A stretch of DNA of 64,000 bases. It comes from an uncultured Oscillospiraceae bacterium. GTDB taxonomy: Bacteria; Bacillota; Clostridia; Oscillospirales; Acutalibacteraceae. Within the stretch, counting starts at the first letter, position 1. The number at the start of each line of letters is the position of its first letter. The translations under genes and the position numbers were made by a program. Below the pieces are notes generated by a model that had not been told where the DNA came from, did no database searches, and was given only the letters and a program-made list of their open reading frames with translations. Below, piece by piece: positions 16,365-25,200 of the stretch. Location: the NCBI GenBank assembly GCA_905192745.1, contig CAJJLZ010000003.1:1-64000 (forward strand), given 5' to 3'.

Positions 16365-17597
16365 TTACAGAGACGCCAGTATGTCTTTGAAGTTTTCCAG
16401 CACATAGTCAACGTCCTCATCCGTCAGGCAGGTATGCAGAGGAAGCGTTACTTCATTATGATACATTTCATAAGCGTTCGGATAATCACCGATGGAGAAG
16501 CCGAGCTTTTTGTAAGCGGTATGCATGGGAAGCGGCTTGTAATGGACGTTGGTCGCAATCTCCCGTTCCGCCAGCTCGGTAATCAGCGCGTTACGCTGTT
16601 CCAGCGTTTTTCCGTTCAGACGGACAAGATACAGATGCCGGCTGGACTCATACCCGTCGCCCTGATGAGAAAGCACGTCCACATCCACATCCCGAAGGCC
16701 CTGATCGTACCGGGCCACGATATCCCGGCGGCGGGCAAGAATACCGGCGTACCGTTCCAACTGCGCCAAGCCGATTGCCGCCATGATATCCGTCATATTA
16801 CATTTATAAGCGGGAGAAACGATGTCGTACTCCCATGCGCCGAGTTTGGTTTTGGCCAGCGCGTCCTTGGACTGCCCATGAAGAGACAGCAGCATGAACT
16901 GATGATAGACCGTCTCATCGTCTATTCCCGGAATCGGGAGCCAGGTCACCGCCCCGCCCTCTCCGGTCGTCAGATTCTTCACCGCGTGGAAGGAAAAGCT
17001 GGTAAAATCCGCCAGACTGCCTGTCCTGCGGCCGTGATAAGCAGCGCCCAGTCCATGAGCACAGTCAGCCAGCACGATTACCCGGCCAAACGCTTCCTGT
17101 ATTTCGTTGGAAGGATGAAAGAGCGCCCGCTTCCGCTCCACAATTTGGCGGATGCGATCGTAATCGCAGGGAACGCCGGCGATATCCACCGGAATAATCA
17201 CTTTCGTTTTTTCGGTGATCGCCGCTTCCAGCCGATCATAATCGATATGGAAACCGCCCGGCGCCGAATCCACCAGCTTCAGCGACGCGCCGACGTGGCA
17301 GACCACGCTGGCGGACGCCGTATAGGTGTAGGCGCAGGTAATCACCTCGTCACCCGGACCAACGCCGAGCACATGAAGCACCAGTTCCATAGCCGCTGTG
17401 GCGGAATTCAGACAGACCGCCCGGCTTGTACCGCAGTATTCGGCAATTTTTGTTTCAAACAGCTTGGTCTGCGGGCCGGTCGTAATCCAGCCGGAACGCA
17501 GAACTTCCACGACTTTTTCAATTTCTGATTCCCCGATATCCGGCGGAGAAAAATAAATCTTATGGTCTTTACAGTCTTTGCTGTTTTTCTGGCTCAT
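16365..17597 (-). CDS. DegT/DnrJ/EryC1/StrS-family sugar aminotransferase
   Basis: A 410-residue PLP-dependent nucleotide-sugar aminotransferase. The N-terminus KIYFSPPDIGESEIEKV and RSGWITTGPQT are family hallmarks. CLNSATAAMELVLHVLGVG (about 62-80) binds PLP phosphate, ADCAHG (177-182) holds the ring-binding Asp, and Lys207 in SFHAVKNLTTGEGG forms the Schiff base. A roughly 20-residue insertion (about 148-172) is unusual. It could aminate a 3-keto sugar (WbpE role) or a 4-keto sugar (PglE/EpsN role). Both partner sets are in the window, so the sequence does not decide. It has an AAGGAAGG ribosome site. Confidence 0.88.
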   Translation of the reverse strand: MSQKNSKDCKDHKIYFSPPDIGESEIEKVVEVLRSGWITTGPQTKLFETKIAEYCGTSRAVCLNSATAAMELVLHVLGVGPGDEVITCAYTYTASASVVCHVGASLKLVDSAPGGFHIDYDRLEAAITEKTKVIIPVDIAGVPCDYDRIRQIVERKRALFHPSNEIQEAFGRVIVLADCAHGLGAAYHGRRTGSLADFTSFSFHAVKNLTTGEGGAVTWLPIPGIDDETVYHQFMLLSLHGQSKDALAKTKLGAWEYDIVSPAYKCNMTDIMAAIGLAQLERYAGILARRRDIVARYDQGLRDVDVDVLSHQGDGYESSRHLYLVRLNGKTLEQRNALITELAEREIATNVHYKPLPMHTAYKKLGFSIGDYPNAYEMYHNEVTLPLHTCLTDEDVDYVLENFKDILASL

Positions 17598-17888
17598 TGC
17601 AGGGTCCTTCCTTTCGACGATGGAGCGGTGGAGAGTCCCGTCGTTCTATCCCTCCGCCGGGCAAGAAGCGCCGCACGGCGTCTGCGGTAGATATCCCGGA
17701 AATGTCCGGGCGATAGGCATGTTCAACAGGGAAACGCAATTACGCAATTACGCAATTATTGATAATTTTACCATAAATTCTGCAAAGATACACTAGGAAG
17801 CGTTCTTTTTGTTGATTTCTCTATTTTTATCTTCACCATCCGCGCTGGTTTGGGCAATTTACGATTTTCTATCAAAACGCACCACAGT
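17598..17888. other. Intergenic region upstream of the aminotransferase
   Basis: This 291-bp gap separates degT from the flippase. It holds an AT-rich stretch and a short tandem repeat (17,734-17,757). On the minus strand AT-rich sequence such as GGTAAAATTATC could contain a promoter, but I find no -35/-10 pair at proper spacing. No gene is seen. Confidence 0.4.
17734..17757. repeat. Three tandem 8-bp repeats
   Basis: ACGCAATT occurs three times head to tail without a mismatch. The array lies 137 bp upstream of degT, in the most AT-rich part of the gap. Copy-number change could alter promoter spacing, or the array may be a protein-binding site. Confidence 0.85.
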
Positions 17889-19454
17889 CTATTCGGTATT
17901 CTTCCCGCTTTTTCCCCGTTTCTTTCCCAGAAAACGGCCGGCCAGCCCTTTCAGCAGAATTCGGAAGGAGCGGCCTTCCGGCGTACGGCAGAAAATCAGC
18001 AGGTTCAGCGCGTTGGGAATAATCAGGCACAGAACGCCCCGTGCCAGCAGGATAAGCCAGAGATTCCATTCGGCCGGAATGAACCGGCATACGCCGTAGG
18101 TAAGACCTCCCCCCAGCAGCATGACCAGAAAATACAGAGCATACCGGACGAAATAGGGCTTGACGGAACGGCCGAAAATATACTTGTAAACAATTGTCGG
18201 CTGAATCCAGAAGGGGATCAGCAGCATACTCACCAGATTGGCGACAAGAACGCCGTTTACCCCCCAATGCTGTACCAGCAAAACGGCCAGCCCCAGGTTG
18301 ACCACGGTTTCGACCAGCGGCATATATCGATCCGGCTGATACAGCCCCGCGCTGTCCCGTGCCAGAAAGATTACCCGCCGCATGCTGTAAATGTAAAAAT
18401 ACAGCAGGATCAGCAGCAGCGTGTCTTTTCCGAACAGGAACCGCTCTCCCAGCCAGAGCGCGATAAACGGCTCGATCAGCACAAGAAGCGCCGTGCTGCA
18501 GAAGGAAACCAGCAGGAAATTCACATAATACAAAAGATTGAATTTTTCATAAGCGCGTTCGATTTTCTCGGTGTGGATCAGGTCGCCGAAGCTGGCCGTC
18601 ACCCCCTGAAATATCTGGGCGATCAGGTTGTTGATGGTGTTGGTAATCAGCGTATAATTGGAATAAATCCCCACCGTGACCAGATTGACGAAATAGCTGA
18701 TGATCATGTTGGAGGTGGAGGAAAGACTGAAGGAGCCAATCCGGTGATACAGCATCGCGTTGATGTTCCGAAAAAGATCCCGTCGTTCCTCCCGATCGAT
18801 TTTTTCGCTTTCCTTAAGGCAGATATCCGGATACAGTTTCCGGTACCGCTGGGAAATCACCAGCCCTTCCCCTACCCGGCAGACGATTTTTGCCACGATA
18901 TACAGGATAAAGCTGCGGGTGGTAATCAGAAGAACGATCTGCAGCAGGCAGGCGGCCAGTTGAGAACCGGCGTGAGCGATGTTGATGATGTAATTTTTCT
19001 GGTCGGCCGTAATCAGGGCCTTCTGATTGGCAAACAGATACGAGGCCAGCACATCCAGCACAAAGAGAAAAAAGGTGAGGCCCATATATCCCCGGGAAAA
19101 GGTACGATCCTTATCAAAAAGATATACATAAAAGGAAAGAACCAATCCCGCCGCCGCAATGACCGCGCCGATAATCATATACGCCCGCTTATAAAAACGA
19201 AGCAGGGACTGAATACGGGGCACGTCATGGTCCGCGACCGGTTTGTACAGCTTATAAATCAGGCCGGTTCCCAGCCCGAGCTCCGCCAGCGCCAACATGG
19301 AAATGATATTGGTGAACAGCGCGTTGACCCCGAGAACGCTGTCCCCCAGACATTCGACAAATTTGGCCCGGACGATAAAGTTGCTGAACATCTGGACCAG
19401 ATAGCCGCCGGCGCCGGCCAGAGAATTGACGATGGAGTTCCTCGTCCGCATCAT
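17889..19454 (-). CDS. wzx: Wzx-like polysaccharide flippase (second copy)
   Basis: A 521-residue membrane protein with about 12-14 predicted helices, beginning MMRTRNSIVNSLAGAGGYLVQMFSNF. It shows RAKFVECLGDSVLGVNALFT and a basic tail. This is the Wzx group common in Firmicutes capsule loci and differs clearly from the flippase at 5073-6524. It exports the lipid-linked repeat of the right-hand locus. The start overlaps the stop of the polymerase gene upstream (ATGA, 4 bp), so the two are translationally coupled. Confidence 0.88.
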   Translation of the reverse strand: MMRTRNSIVNSLAGAGGYLVQMFSNFIVRAKFVECLGDSVLGVNALFTNIISMLALAELGLGTGLIYKLYKPVADHDVPRIQSLLRFYKRAYMIIGAVIAAAGLVLSFYVYLFDKDRTFSRGYMGLTFFLFVLDVLASYLFANQKALITADQKNYIINIAHAGSQLAACLLQIVLLITTRSFILYIVAKIVCRVGEGLVISQRYRKLYPDICLKESEKIDREERRDLFRNINAMLYHRIGSFSLSSTSNMIISYFVNLVTVGIYSNYTLITNTINNLIAQIFQGVTASFGDLIHTEKIERAYEKFNLLYYVNFLLVSFCSTALLVLIEPFIALWLGERFLFGKDTLLLILLYFYIYSMRRVIFLARDSAGLYQPDRYMPLVETVVNLGLAVLLVQHWGVNGVLVANLVSMLLIPFWIQPTIVYKYIFGRSVKPYFVRYALYFLVMLLGGGLTYGVCRFIPAEWNLWLILLARGVLCLIIPNALNLLIFCRTPEGRSFRILLKGLAGRFLGKKRGKSGKNTE

Positions 19455-20965
19455 GCCGCACGATCCCCCGCTTTCCCAGCCTTTCCTATCGCAGGCAGTT
19501 TATCCGCCAGCCGCCGCAGCCGGCGGTCGATTTTCGACAGCCGTTCTTCCTCCGGCAACAGGGATACCATATACCCCAGATAAATCCAAAAGAGGAAATG
19601 CGGCAGGCTGACCGCATAAATAAGAAACATCTCAATCATATTATGCACCAGATACAGGGCCAGCAGGGCCAGCAGCGCACAGGCGACGCCCGTCTCTTCC
19701 AGAGACTTTTCCCGATCCCTGCTCATCTGACGGAGCAGAGAAACCAGAGTGGCCGCCGCGAAAGCAACCAGCGGCAGCGTGCCGGCCAGACCGGTCGCCA
19801 CCAGACTGTGGACAAGCACATTGTGATAATGTTTCACACTGCTCCAATGATATTCCACACCCTCGGTCGCGCCGACATTGCCGTAACCGAAAACCGGCTT
19901 TTTCAGAAACCGTTCCCATCCCATCTTCCACAGAATCGGACGGCCGGTCATCGTATCGGACGTCTCCAGTTCCTCATCGCGCCCCAGACTGTCCTCGCCA
20001 AGGATCGGATCGTCCGCTAAGGGAGAATCCAGCGGTACGACGGCAGAATTGCCGGCAGCCGGAGGCGCCCGATCTTCGGCCACCGTTCCCCTGTCCAGCC
20101 GCTCCAAACCGTTTCCGGCCTGAAGGAGGACGGCCGCCGCCAGCACCGTCAGCGCCGCGGAACCGACCGCGGCGGCCGCGCCGGCCGCGCAGGAAACAGC
20201 GAAGCGATGCAGACGGGCAAAAACTGTTTTGCCGAACACGAAGAAAAGAAACACCGCGATAAACACCGCCAGCGCCGCCAGACTGCCGCGGGACTGCGCC
20301 AGTGCAAGATACCAGAAATTCAGGAAAAAACAAACGGCCAGCACCCCATACTGCGCGGGAAGCAGACGCGGCCGCCGCGCGGCGGCGCGGCATACCGGAA
20401 GCTGAAGAAGCGACAGCGCCGCCGCCAGCAGCGCCGCCGGAAAGTTCGGGTTGGAATACACACCCCAAAGACGACCGCCGAACACCCCGATATGATAGGT
20501 GACGTTCCCGTATTCCACCGTTCCGGAAACGCCCAGCCAGAGCGTGAGCAGGGAAACCAGCGAGGCGGCGGTACACAGCAGAATATACACCCATCCGATC
20601 AGCCACATCTCCCGCAGCAGCGTTTCCCGGCTCTGCTCCTCCCCGTTCGGATACAGCACCAGCATACCAACCGCCGTATAGCACAGAAGAGAAAGATTAT
20701 CCTTCAGCCCGGTCGGATAATTCAGGGCGATCGTTACCGTCTCCATGAACAAAAACAGCAGAAGCCACACGACGTTCCGCGCCCGCAGAAAGGTCTTTTT
20801 CGTCAGCAGATCCACTGCAAGCTGAAACCCGCCCCACAACAGGACGATTTTCACCAGCCCGTCCATCACCGGCTTCAACGGCGGGAAAATCAGGAAGAAA
20901 AACAGCACGACTGTCAGCAGTTTGACCGTCAGCCGGCTGAGAAAAACGCGTTTGACCATTTGCAT
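19451..20965 (-). CDS. wzy: Wzy-like O-antigen polymerase/ligase (second copy)
   Basis: A 504-residue membrane protein with many hydrophobic helices. The signature loop has ILWKMGWERFLKKPVFGYGN and HYHNVLVHSLVATG, the Wzy_C/O-antigen ligase pattern (about residues 345-400), and AQSRGSLAALAVF occurs earlier. A long, acidic, extracytoplasmic loop (about 285-345) precedes the signature. It polymerises the repeat of the right-hand locus. It is preceded by GAGG seven bases before the ATG and overlaps the flippase by 4 bp. Confidence 0.83.
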   Translation of the reverse strand: MQMVKRVFLSRLTVKLLTVVLFFFLIFPPLKPVMDGLVKIVLLWGGFQLAVDLLTKKTFLRARNVVWLLLFLFMETVTIALNYPTGLKDNLSLLCYTAVGMLVLYPNGEEQSRETLLREMWLIGWVYILLCTAASLVSLLTLWLGVSGTVEYGNVTYHIGVFGGRLWGVYSNPNFPAALLAAALSLLQLPVCRAAARRPRLLPAQYGVLAVCFFLNFWYLALAQSRGSLAALAVFIAVFLFFVFGKTVFARLHRFAVSCAAGAAAAVGSAALTVLAAAVLLQAGNGLERLDRGTVAEDRAPPAAGNSAVVPLDSPLADDPILGEDSLGRDEELETSDTMTGRPILWKMGWERFLKKPVFGYGNVGATEGVEYHWSSVKHYHNVLVHSLVATGLAGTLPLVAFAAATLVSLLRQMSRDREKSLEETGVACALLALLALYLVHNMIEMFLIYAVSLPHFLFWIYLGYMVSLLPEEERLSKIDRRLRRLADKLPAIGKAGKAGDRAA

Positions 20966-21008
20966 AAGACATCCTCATTTCTCAGGCAAAAGCGCATGTA
21001 CGGCCTTC

Positions 21009-22115
21009 CTACAGGCTTTCGTAAAGCTGCCCGATCCGCGCCGCCTGTCCGGAAAGGTCATAGCCGGCCTCCATAATCTGCCGGCGGCGATTGGTTCGTT
21101 CATAGCCGTCGGCCGCTTTCAGCAGCTCGCCCGCCCATGCCTCCGGCCCGCTTTCCAGCGGCAGGTAGGTGAGCAGCTCCGTCACCTTCGCCTCCGGCGG
21201 AACCCCGGCGGAAGCAACGGCCCGAAGCCCCGCTGTCTGCGCCTCGATCAGCACCAGCCCCAGCCCCTCGAAGCGGGACGGAAGAGCGAACACGTCCATC
21301 GCCTGCATCAGCTCATGCACATCGTCCCTCAGGCCGAGAAAACGCACCGCGTCCCCGACGCCGAGCGACGCCGCCTGACGGCGGACCTCCGGCTCCAGAT
21401 CGCCCCCGCCAATCAGCAGCAGGACGGCGTCCGACCGTTTTTCCCGGACGCAGGCAAAGGCGCGCAGTAAAAATTCGTGATTCTTCTGATAAGTGAAACG
21501 GCCGATATGCCCAACCACAAACGCTTTTTCCAGCCCCAGTTCCTTCCGTACCCGTTCCCGGACCGCCGGATCAAAGGCAAACTGCGCCGTATCAATGGCG
21601 TTGTTGAAAATCTGTATCCTGTCCTTGGCCACCGCGTCCCCGAACAGCCAGTCCGCCGCCGCCGCGGAGCAGGCGGCGAAGGCGTCGCCGTACCGGCTGG
21701 CGGCGCGGTAATGCAGTTTATGAAGCAGGGTAAAAAACCGGCGCTTCCGCCTGTCTGCAATATCCGGCTGGGTGCTGTGGGAGTGCAGGATGATCTTGAC
21801 CCCGTGCTTCTTCGCCTGACGGAAAAGGATGGTGTTCAGAAAATACGACATATGACAGTGTATAATATCGTATCCGCCCTCCCACAGCTTCTTCATCTCC
21901 CTGCGGAAGCGGAAAGGATTCTTGAAGGGCGAGGCGGGAAGGGAATACACGGCGCATCCCCCCTCGATCAGATCCCGGCAGAAAGAAAGGTCCCGATCTC
22001 CCGTAACAAAATCCATGTGTATCTTTTCCTTGTCCACCCGGGCATAATTGCCGAGGATGTACCGGGTTACGCCGTCCCCCGACCGCCCGATCCGATATTC
22101 CAGCACCTTTTTCAT
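21009..22115 (-). CDS. Family 4-type glycosyltransferase
   Basis: A 368-residue GT-B enzyme. The acceptor domain begins VLEYRIGRSGDGVTRYILGN, and HCHMSYFLNTILFRQAKKHG with LHSHSTQ is typical of capsule GT4 enzymes. The donor domain has VGHIGRFTYQKNHEFLLRAF, FLGLRDDVHELMQAMDVF and LPSRFEGLGLVLIEAQ (EX7E). It closely follows tagD and precedes the polymerase. GGGGGAGAG precedes the start. The sugar transferred is not evident. Confidence 0.88.
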   Translation of the reverse strand: MKKVLEYRIGRSGDGVTRYILGNYARVDKEKIHMDFVTGDRDLSFCRDLIEGGCAVYSLPASPFKNPFRFRREMKKLWEGGYDIIHCHMSYFLNTILFRQAKKHGVKIILHSHSTQPDIADRRKRRFFTLLHKLHYRAASRYGDAFAACSAAAADWLFGDAVAKDRIQIFNNAIDTAQFAFDPAVRERVRKELGLEKAFVVGHIGRFTYQKNHEFLLRAFACVREKRSDAVLLLIGGGDLEPEVRRQAASLGVGDAVRFLGLRDDVHELMQAMDVFALPSRFEGLGLVLIEAQTAGLRAVASAGVPPEAKVTELLTYLPLESGPEAWAGELLKAADGYERTNRRRQIMEAGYDLSGQAARIGQLYESL

Positions 22116-22157
22116 CCGCAGACTCTCCCCCGCCGTCCCAGCTCTGAAAAATCCGGA

Positions 22158-22589
22158 TTACTCCGGCTTTTCAACCGTTTCAGGCACTCCAGACTTTCTC
22201 AGTTCCTGCATGTCCTGCTTCATTTTGGTGGTGGAGATTTCCGGCGTACGCGGAAGATACACCACCTCGCAGTATTCCTTCAGAAAATCAAACTTCCCGG
22301 CCCAGTCGTCCCCCATGACAAAGGTATCGACATGGTATTCCCGGACGTCCCGCACCTTCTGTTCCCAGTTTTCCTCCGGGATCACCAGATCAACGTACCG
22401 GATGGATTCCAGCAGCTGTTTTCGTTCCTCATAGGTGAAATAGCACACCTTGTTTTTGCTGTCGTGGTTAAACTGGTCGGTGGACAGCGCGACGATCAGA
22501 TAATCCCCCAGCGCGCGGGCACGGCGCAGGAGATTGATATGCCCATAATGCAGCAGGTCAAAGGTTCCGTAAGTGATAACCCGTTTCAA
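22158..22589 (-). CDS. tagD: Glycerol-3-phosphate cytidylyltransferase (TagD-like)
   Basis: A 143-residue nucleotidyltransferase of the GCT family. GTFDLLHYGHINLLRRA (8-24) contains the HxGH motif, and RTPEISTTKMKQD near residue 118 is the conserved substrate signature of glycerol-3-phosphate cytidylyltransferases. It makes CDP-glycerol from CTP and glycerol 3-phosphate. The start is TTG, with AAGGAGG seven bases upstream, and overlaps the LicD stop by 4 bp (TTGA). No TagB/TagF-type CDP-glycerol polymerase is nearby. This suggests the CDP-glycerol feeds the adjacent LicD-family transferase rather than teichoic acid. Confidence 0.92.
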   Translation of the reverse strand: MKRVITYGTFDLLHYGHINLLRRARALGDYLIVALSTDQFNHDSKNKVCYFTYEERKQLLESIRYVDLVIPEENWEQKVRDVREYHVDTFVMGDDWAGKFDFLKEYCEVVYLPRTPEISTTKMKQDMQELRKSGVPETVEKPE

Positions 22590-23428
22590 TCGACATCCTC
22601 CTTCGGCGGCTTTTCCGGGGACGGCAGACGGATCTCCACCGACTCGTGATGGCTGATCCGTTTTTCCTCCGGCGGGAGACGCCGGTAATCCCCATACAGG
22701 CAGGTCAGATACCCGTCCGTATCCCGGGGAACCGGACAGAGCATATCTTCAAAAGGCATCCGGATTCCTTCGCCGAACAGCTCTTTCGGTACGACCTCTT
22801 TCGTTCCCCACGCCCCATGCCAGTTTGCAACGCAGGGCGCTTCGCCATAGGCGTATTTTGTGCAGAGCGCGTCAATCCGGCGGAAGCAGGCGTCCGCGCT
22901 CATAAACGGCGACAGCAGGGACAGCGCGAGGGAAGCGGGCAGACTTTTTTCCCGGATATACCCCGTCCGGCGGTTAATGAGGGAGAAACGGTACAGCTTC
23001 ATATGTTTCAGCAGCCGTTCCGCTTCCGCCCGGTCAGCCGGGCCGCCGTCCAGCGGAAAAATATCCATATACACGCCGTGATGGATATCCAGCCCGGCGA
23101 ACAGCTTCTCTTTAAACAGCGTCCGGTCGTCCCGCAGCTTGGCAAAGCTCAGCAGATAGGCCGGTTCGCTGTGGTAGTCCTGCAAAAAGAGGTGGGAAGG
23201 CAGCAGCGGCGGCGCAATCCGCAGAAAGCGCTCGTAATCCGGACGGGGCATCCCCACGTCGATATCGTCGTCCCAGGGGATGAAGCCCCCATGACGGACG
23301 GCCCCCAGTGCGGACCCTCCCAGCAGGAAATAACGGAGGTTTTCCCGCCGGCATATCTCGTCAAACCGATGCAGCAGATCCAGTTCCACCTCCTGCAGTG
23401 CGCGAAGCTCACGGTCGGTTTCCGTCAT
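22586..23428 (-). CDS. LicD-family phosphotransferase
   Basis: About 280 residues. FLLGGSALGAVRHGGFIPWD followed by DDIDVGMPR (about 34-62) is the nucleotidyltransferase-fold signature of LicD proteins, with the catalytic acidic residues. LicD enzymes move a phospho-alcohol, classically phosphocholine, from a CDP carrier to a glycan. Here the partner gene, overlapping by 4 bp, makes CDP-glycerol, so transfer of glycerol phosphate to the polysaccharide is a reasonable inference. The ATG at 23428 has AAAGGAGAG just upstream; longer in-frame starts (to 23500) would overlap the preceding glycosyltransferase. Confidence 0.87.
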   Translation of the reverse strand: MTETDRELRALQEVELDLLHRFDEICRRENLRYFLLGGSALGAVRHGGFIPWDDDIDVGMPRPDYERFLRIAPPLLPSHLFLQDYHSEPAYLLSFAKLRDDRTLFKEKLFAGLDIHHGVYMDIFPLDGGPADRAEAERLLKHMKLYRFSLINRRTGYIREKSLPASLALSLLSPFMSADACFRRIDALCTKYAYGEAPCVANWHGAWGTKEVVPKELFGEGIRMPFEDMLCPVPRDTDGYLTCLYGDYRRLPPEEKRISHHESVEIRLPSPEKPPKEDVD

Positions 23429-23453
23429 CCGCACCCTCTCCTTTCCTGTCAAT

Positions 23454-24683
23454 TTATTCTTCGGGGGTTCCGCCGCACAGTTCCCGGTACAGACGGCCAT
23501 ACTGCGCGTAGGTCTGCCGCTGATCGTACAGCCTCTCCGCCCGTTCCCGGCAGGCGGCGGTGAACGCGGGCTTTCCCCGCGTTTTTATGTCGCGGACCGC
23601 GGCGGCAAGGCTTTCCGGGCCGCCCTTGTCCGCAACCCGGCCGGTGGCGTCGTCCACGCTTTCCACGCTGCCGCCGGTACGGAAGGTGACCACCGGCGTC
23701 CCGCAGGCCAGCGCCTCAAGATTGACGGTGGGAAAATTGTCCTCCAGCGTGGGATTCACCAGCATATCCGCCGCGCTGTACAGAGCGGCCAGCTCTTCCA
23801 CGCTGTCGGTACGGCCGATCCCGATCGCCCCGGCCGGCAGAGCGGCCCGCTGCTTTTCATCCACGCCCACAAGCATCAGGCGATATCCGCCGCCAAGGCG
23901 GTTCAGCAGCTCCAAGAGATACGGCAGTCCCTTGCGCGCCTCCCAGACTCCGGCGACCCCCAGCAGGAGACAATCCTCTTCGCGGATTCCAAACCGCCGC
24001 CGCACAGCGCCGGTCTCTTCCGTCGGGCGAAACGCCGTCAGGTCGATCCCGTTCGGAATCACCCGCACCGGATAATCCTTCAGAAAGGAACGGCCGACCT
24101 CCCCCGCCAGCCAGACGGAAGGAGTAACCAGCGTCAGACGGTCCACCCCGGTGAACAGGCGGCGCTTGTCCGCATAATTGCGGGAAGAAGCGTCCGCGAG
24201 CAGGCTGGCCGGGTAGGCGCGTTTCTGCGGGCAGCGGCGGCAGCCGCTCTCCCATCGGGAACAGCCGGCGTAATCGTAATAAGCGCAGTGCCCAGTGAAG
24301 GGCCAGCAGTCGTGCAGCGTCCACACCACCGGCAAACCGGCGCGTTTCAGCCAGCCGAACAGCTCCCCGATATGGAGGTAATACCCATGAATATTATGAA
24401 GATGGATCAGGTCGGGGCCGAATTCCTCCACCCCGCGCAGAAAACGGCGGGTCGCCCCCCGTGAGCCGAAACCGTGCCGGTCAAGCAGCCGTGTTTTGGC
24501 GACGTGCCGGTAATTGTCCCAGGCCGTCCCGATCCGGGTCGCCGCGTCACAGCGCAGGGCTTCGCCCCTCCCATAGGCAATGCGGCTGTCCATCCCGTTT
24601 TCAGTCAGGGAGGCATGGAGGTCGGCGGCAATGCGGCCGGTACTTCCCACGCCGCAAACCGAATTGATCTGCAGAATTTTCAT
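23454..24683 (-). CDS. Family 4-type glycosyltransferase with cysteine cluster
   Basis: A 409-residue GT-B enzyme. The N-terminus MKILQINSVCGVGSTGRIA and WTLHDCWPFTGHC with further Cys residues (about 126-155; CSRWESGCRRCPQ) define the WcaL/AmsK-like group common in exopolysaccharide loci. The donor half has GVAGVWEARKGLPYLLELL and LEDNFPTVNLEALACG. The cysteines may bind zinc; this is inferred. It overlaps the VanZ-like gene upstream by 4 bp. Confidence 0.88.
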   Translation of the reverse strand: MKILQINSVCGVGSTGRIAADLHASLTENGMDSRIAYGRGEALRCDAATRIGTAWDNYRHVAKTRLLDRHGFGSRGATRRFLRGVEEFGPDLIHLHNIHGYYLHIGELFGWLKRAGLPVVWTLHDCWPFTGHCAYYDYAGCSRWESGCRRCPQKRAYPASLLADASSRNYADKRRLFTGVDRLTLVTPSVWLAGEVGRSFLKDYPVRVIPNGIDLTAFRPTEETGAVRRRFGIREEDCLLLGVAGVWEARKGLPYLLELLNRLGGGYRLMLVGVDEKQRAALPAGAIGIGRTDSVEELAALYSAADMLVNPTLEDNFPTVNLEALACGTPVVTFRTGGSVESVDDATGRVADKGGPESLAAAVRDIKTRGKPAFTAACRERAERLYDQRQTYAQYGRLYRELCGGTPEE

Positions 24684-25177
24684 TGGCCGTCCTCCTGTTC
24701 CACATCCCCGTCCCGGCCGCGCTTTTGCCGGGCAAAGAGAAGGAGAAGGCCGACCGTCAGGGAAAAACCGGTCAGCATCCCGAGAAAATCCAGTGCCACG
24801 TCCTGCACCATCCCGGCCCTCCCCGCCACAAACAACTGAAGGAATTCATCCGACACCGGCACCAGCAGTCCGACAAAAAGCGGAAAGCCCGCCTGCCGAA
24901 GCAGATGGGGTGTGAAGGCCCGAAGCGTAAATCCAAGCAACACGCCAAGACCGGCGTATTCCGCAAAATGCGCGAGTTTCCGGAGAAAGTGTTCCGAAAC
25001 CGTTCCCTGCCATCCAAAAGAAGAGAGCAGGCTCTGCAAAAGCTCCGTAATCCGCCCGCTTTGGTTGGAGGAAGCGGTTCCGTCCCGAAGGGAATTGCTA
25101 TAGATAAAAAGCACATAGAGAATGGTCAGTACAACCAGCAAAAAGCGCTGAACGCGCCGGTCCCGGACAAAGGCCAA
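24680..25177 (-). CDS. VanZ-like membrane protein
   Basis: A 165-residue protein with four to five hydrophobic segments. FLRKLAHFAEYAGLGVLLG (about 65-83) and SDEFLQLFVAGRAGMVQDVA (about 108-127) are the VanZ family signatures. VanZ proteins give low-level teicoplanin resistance in some enterococci, but most family members, often found in surface-polysaccharide loci, have no proven role. The start is TTG with GGAGGAG ten bases upstream. It sits between two glycosyltransferase genes and overlaps the downstream one by 4 bp. Confidence 0.87.
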   Translation of the reverse strand: MAFVRDRRVQRFLLVVLTILYVLFIYSNSLRDGTASSNQSGRITELLQSLLSSFGWQGTVSEHFLRKLAHFAEYAGLGVLLGFTLRAFTPHLLRQAGFPLFVGLLVPVSDEFLQLFVAGRAGMVQDVALDFLGMLTGFSLTVGLLLLFARQKRGRDGDVEQEDGQ

Positions 25178-25200
25178 AAGGGCACGTCTCCTCCCCGTGT

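Noticed and set aside
17734..17757. Tandem repeats as a CRISPR array
   Set aside because: Units are 8 bp with no spacers and no cas genes nearby.
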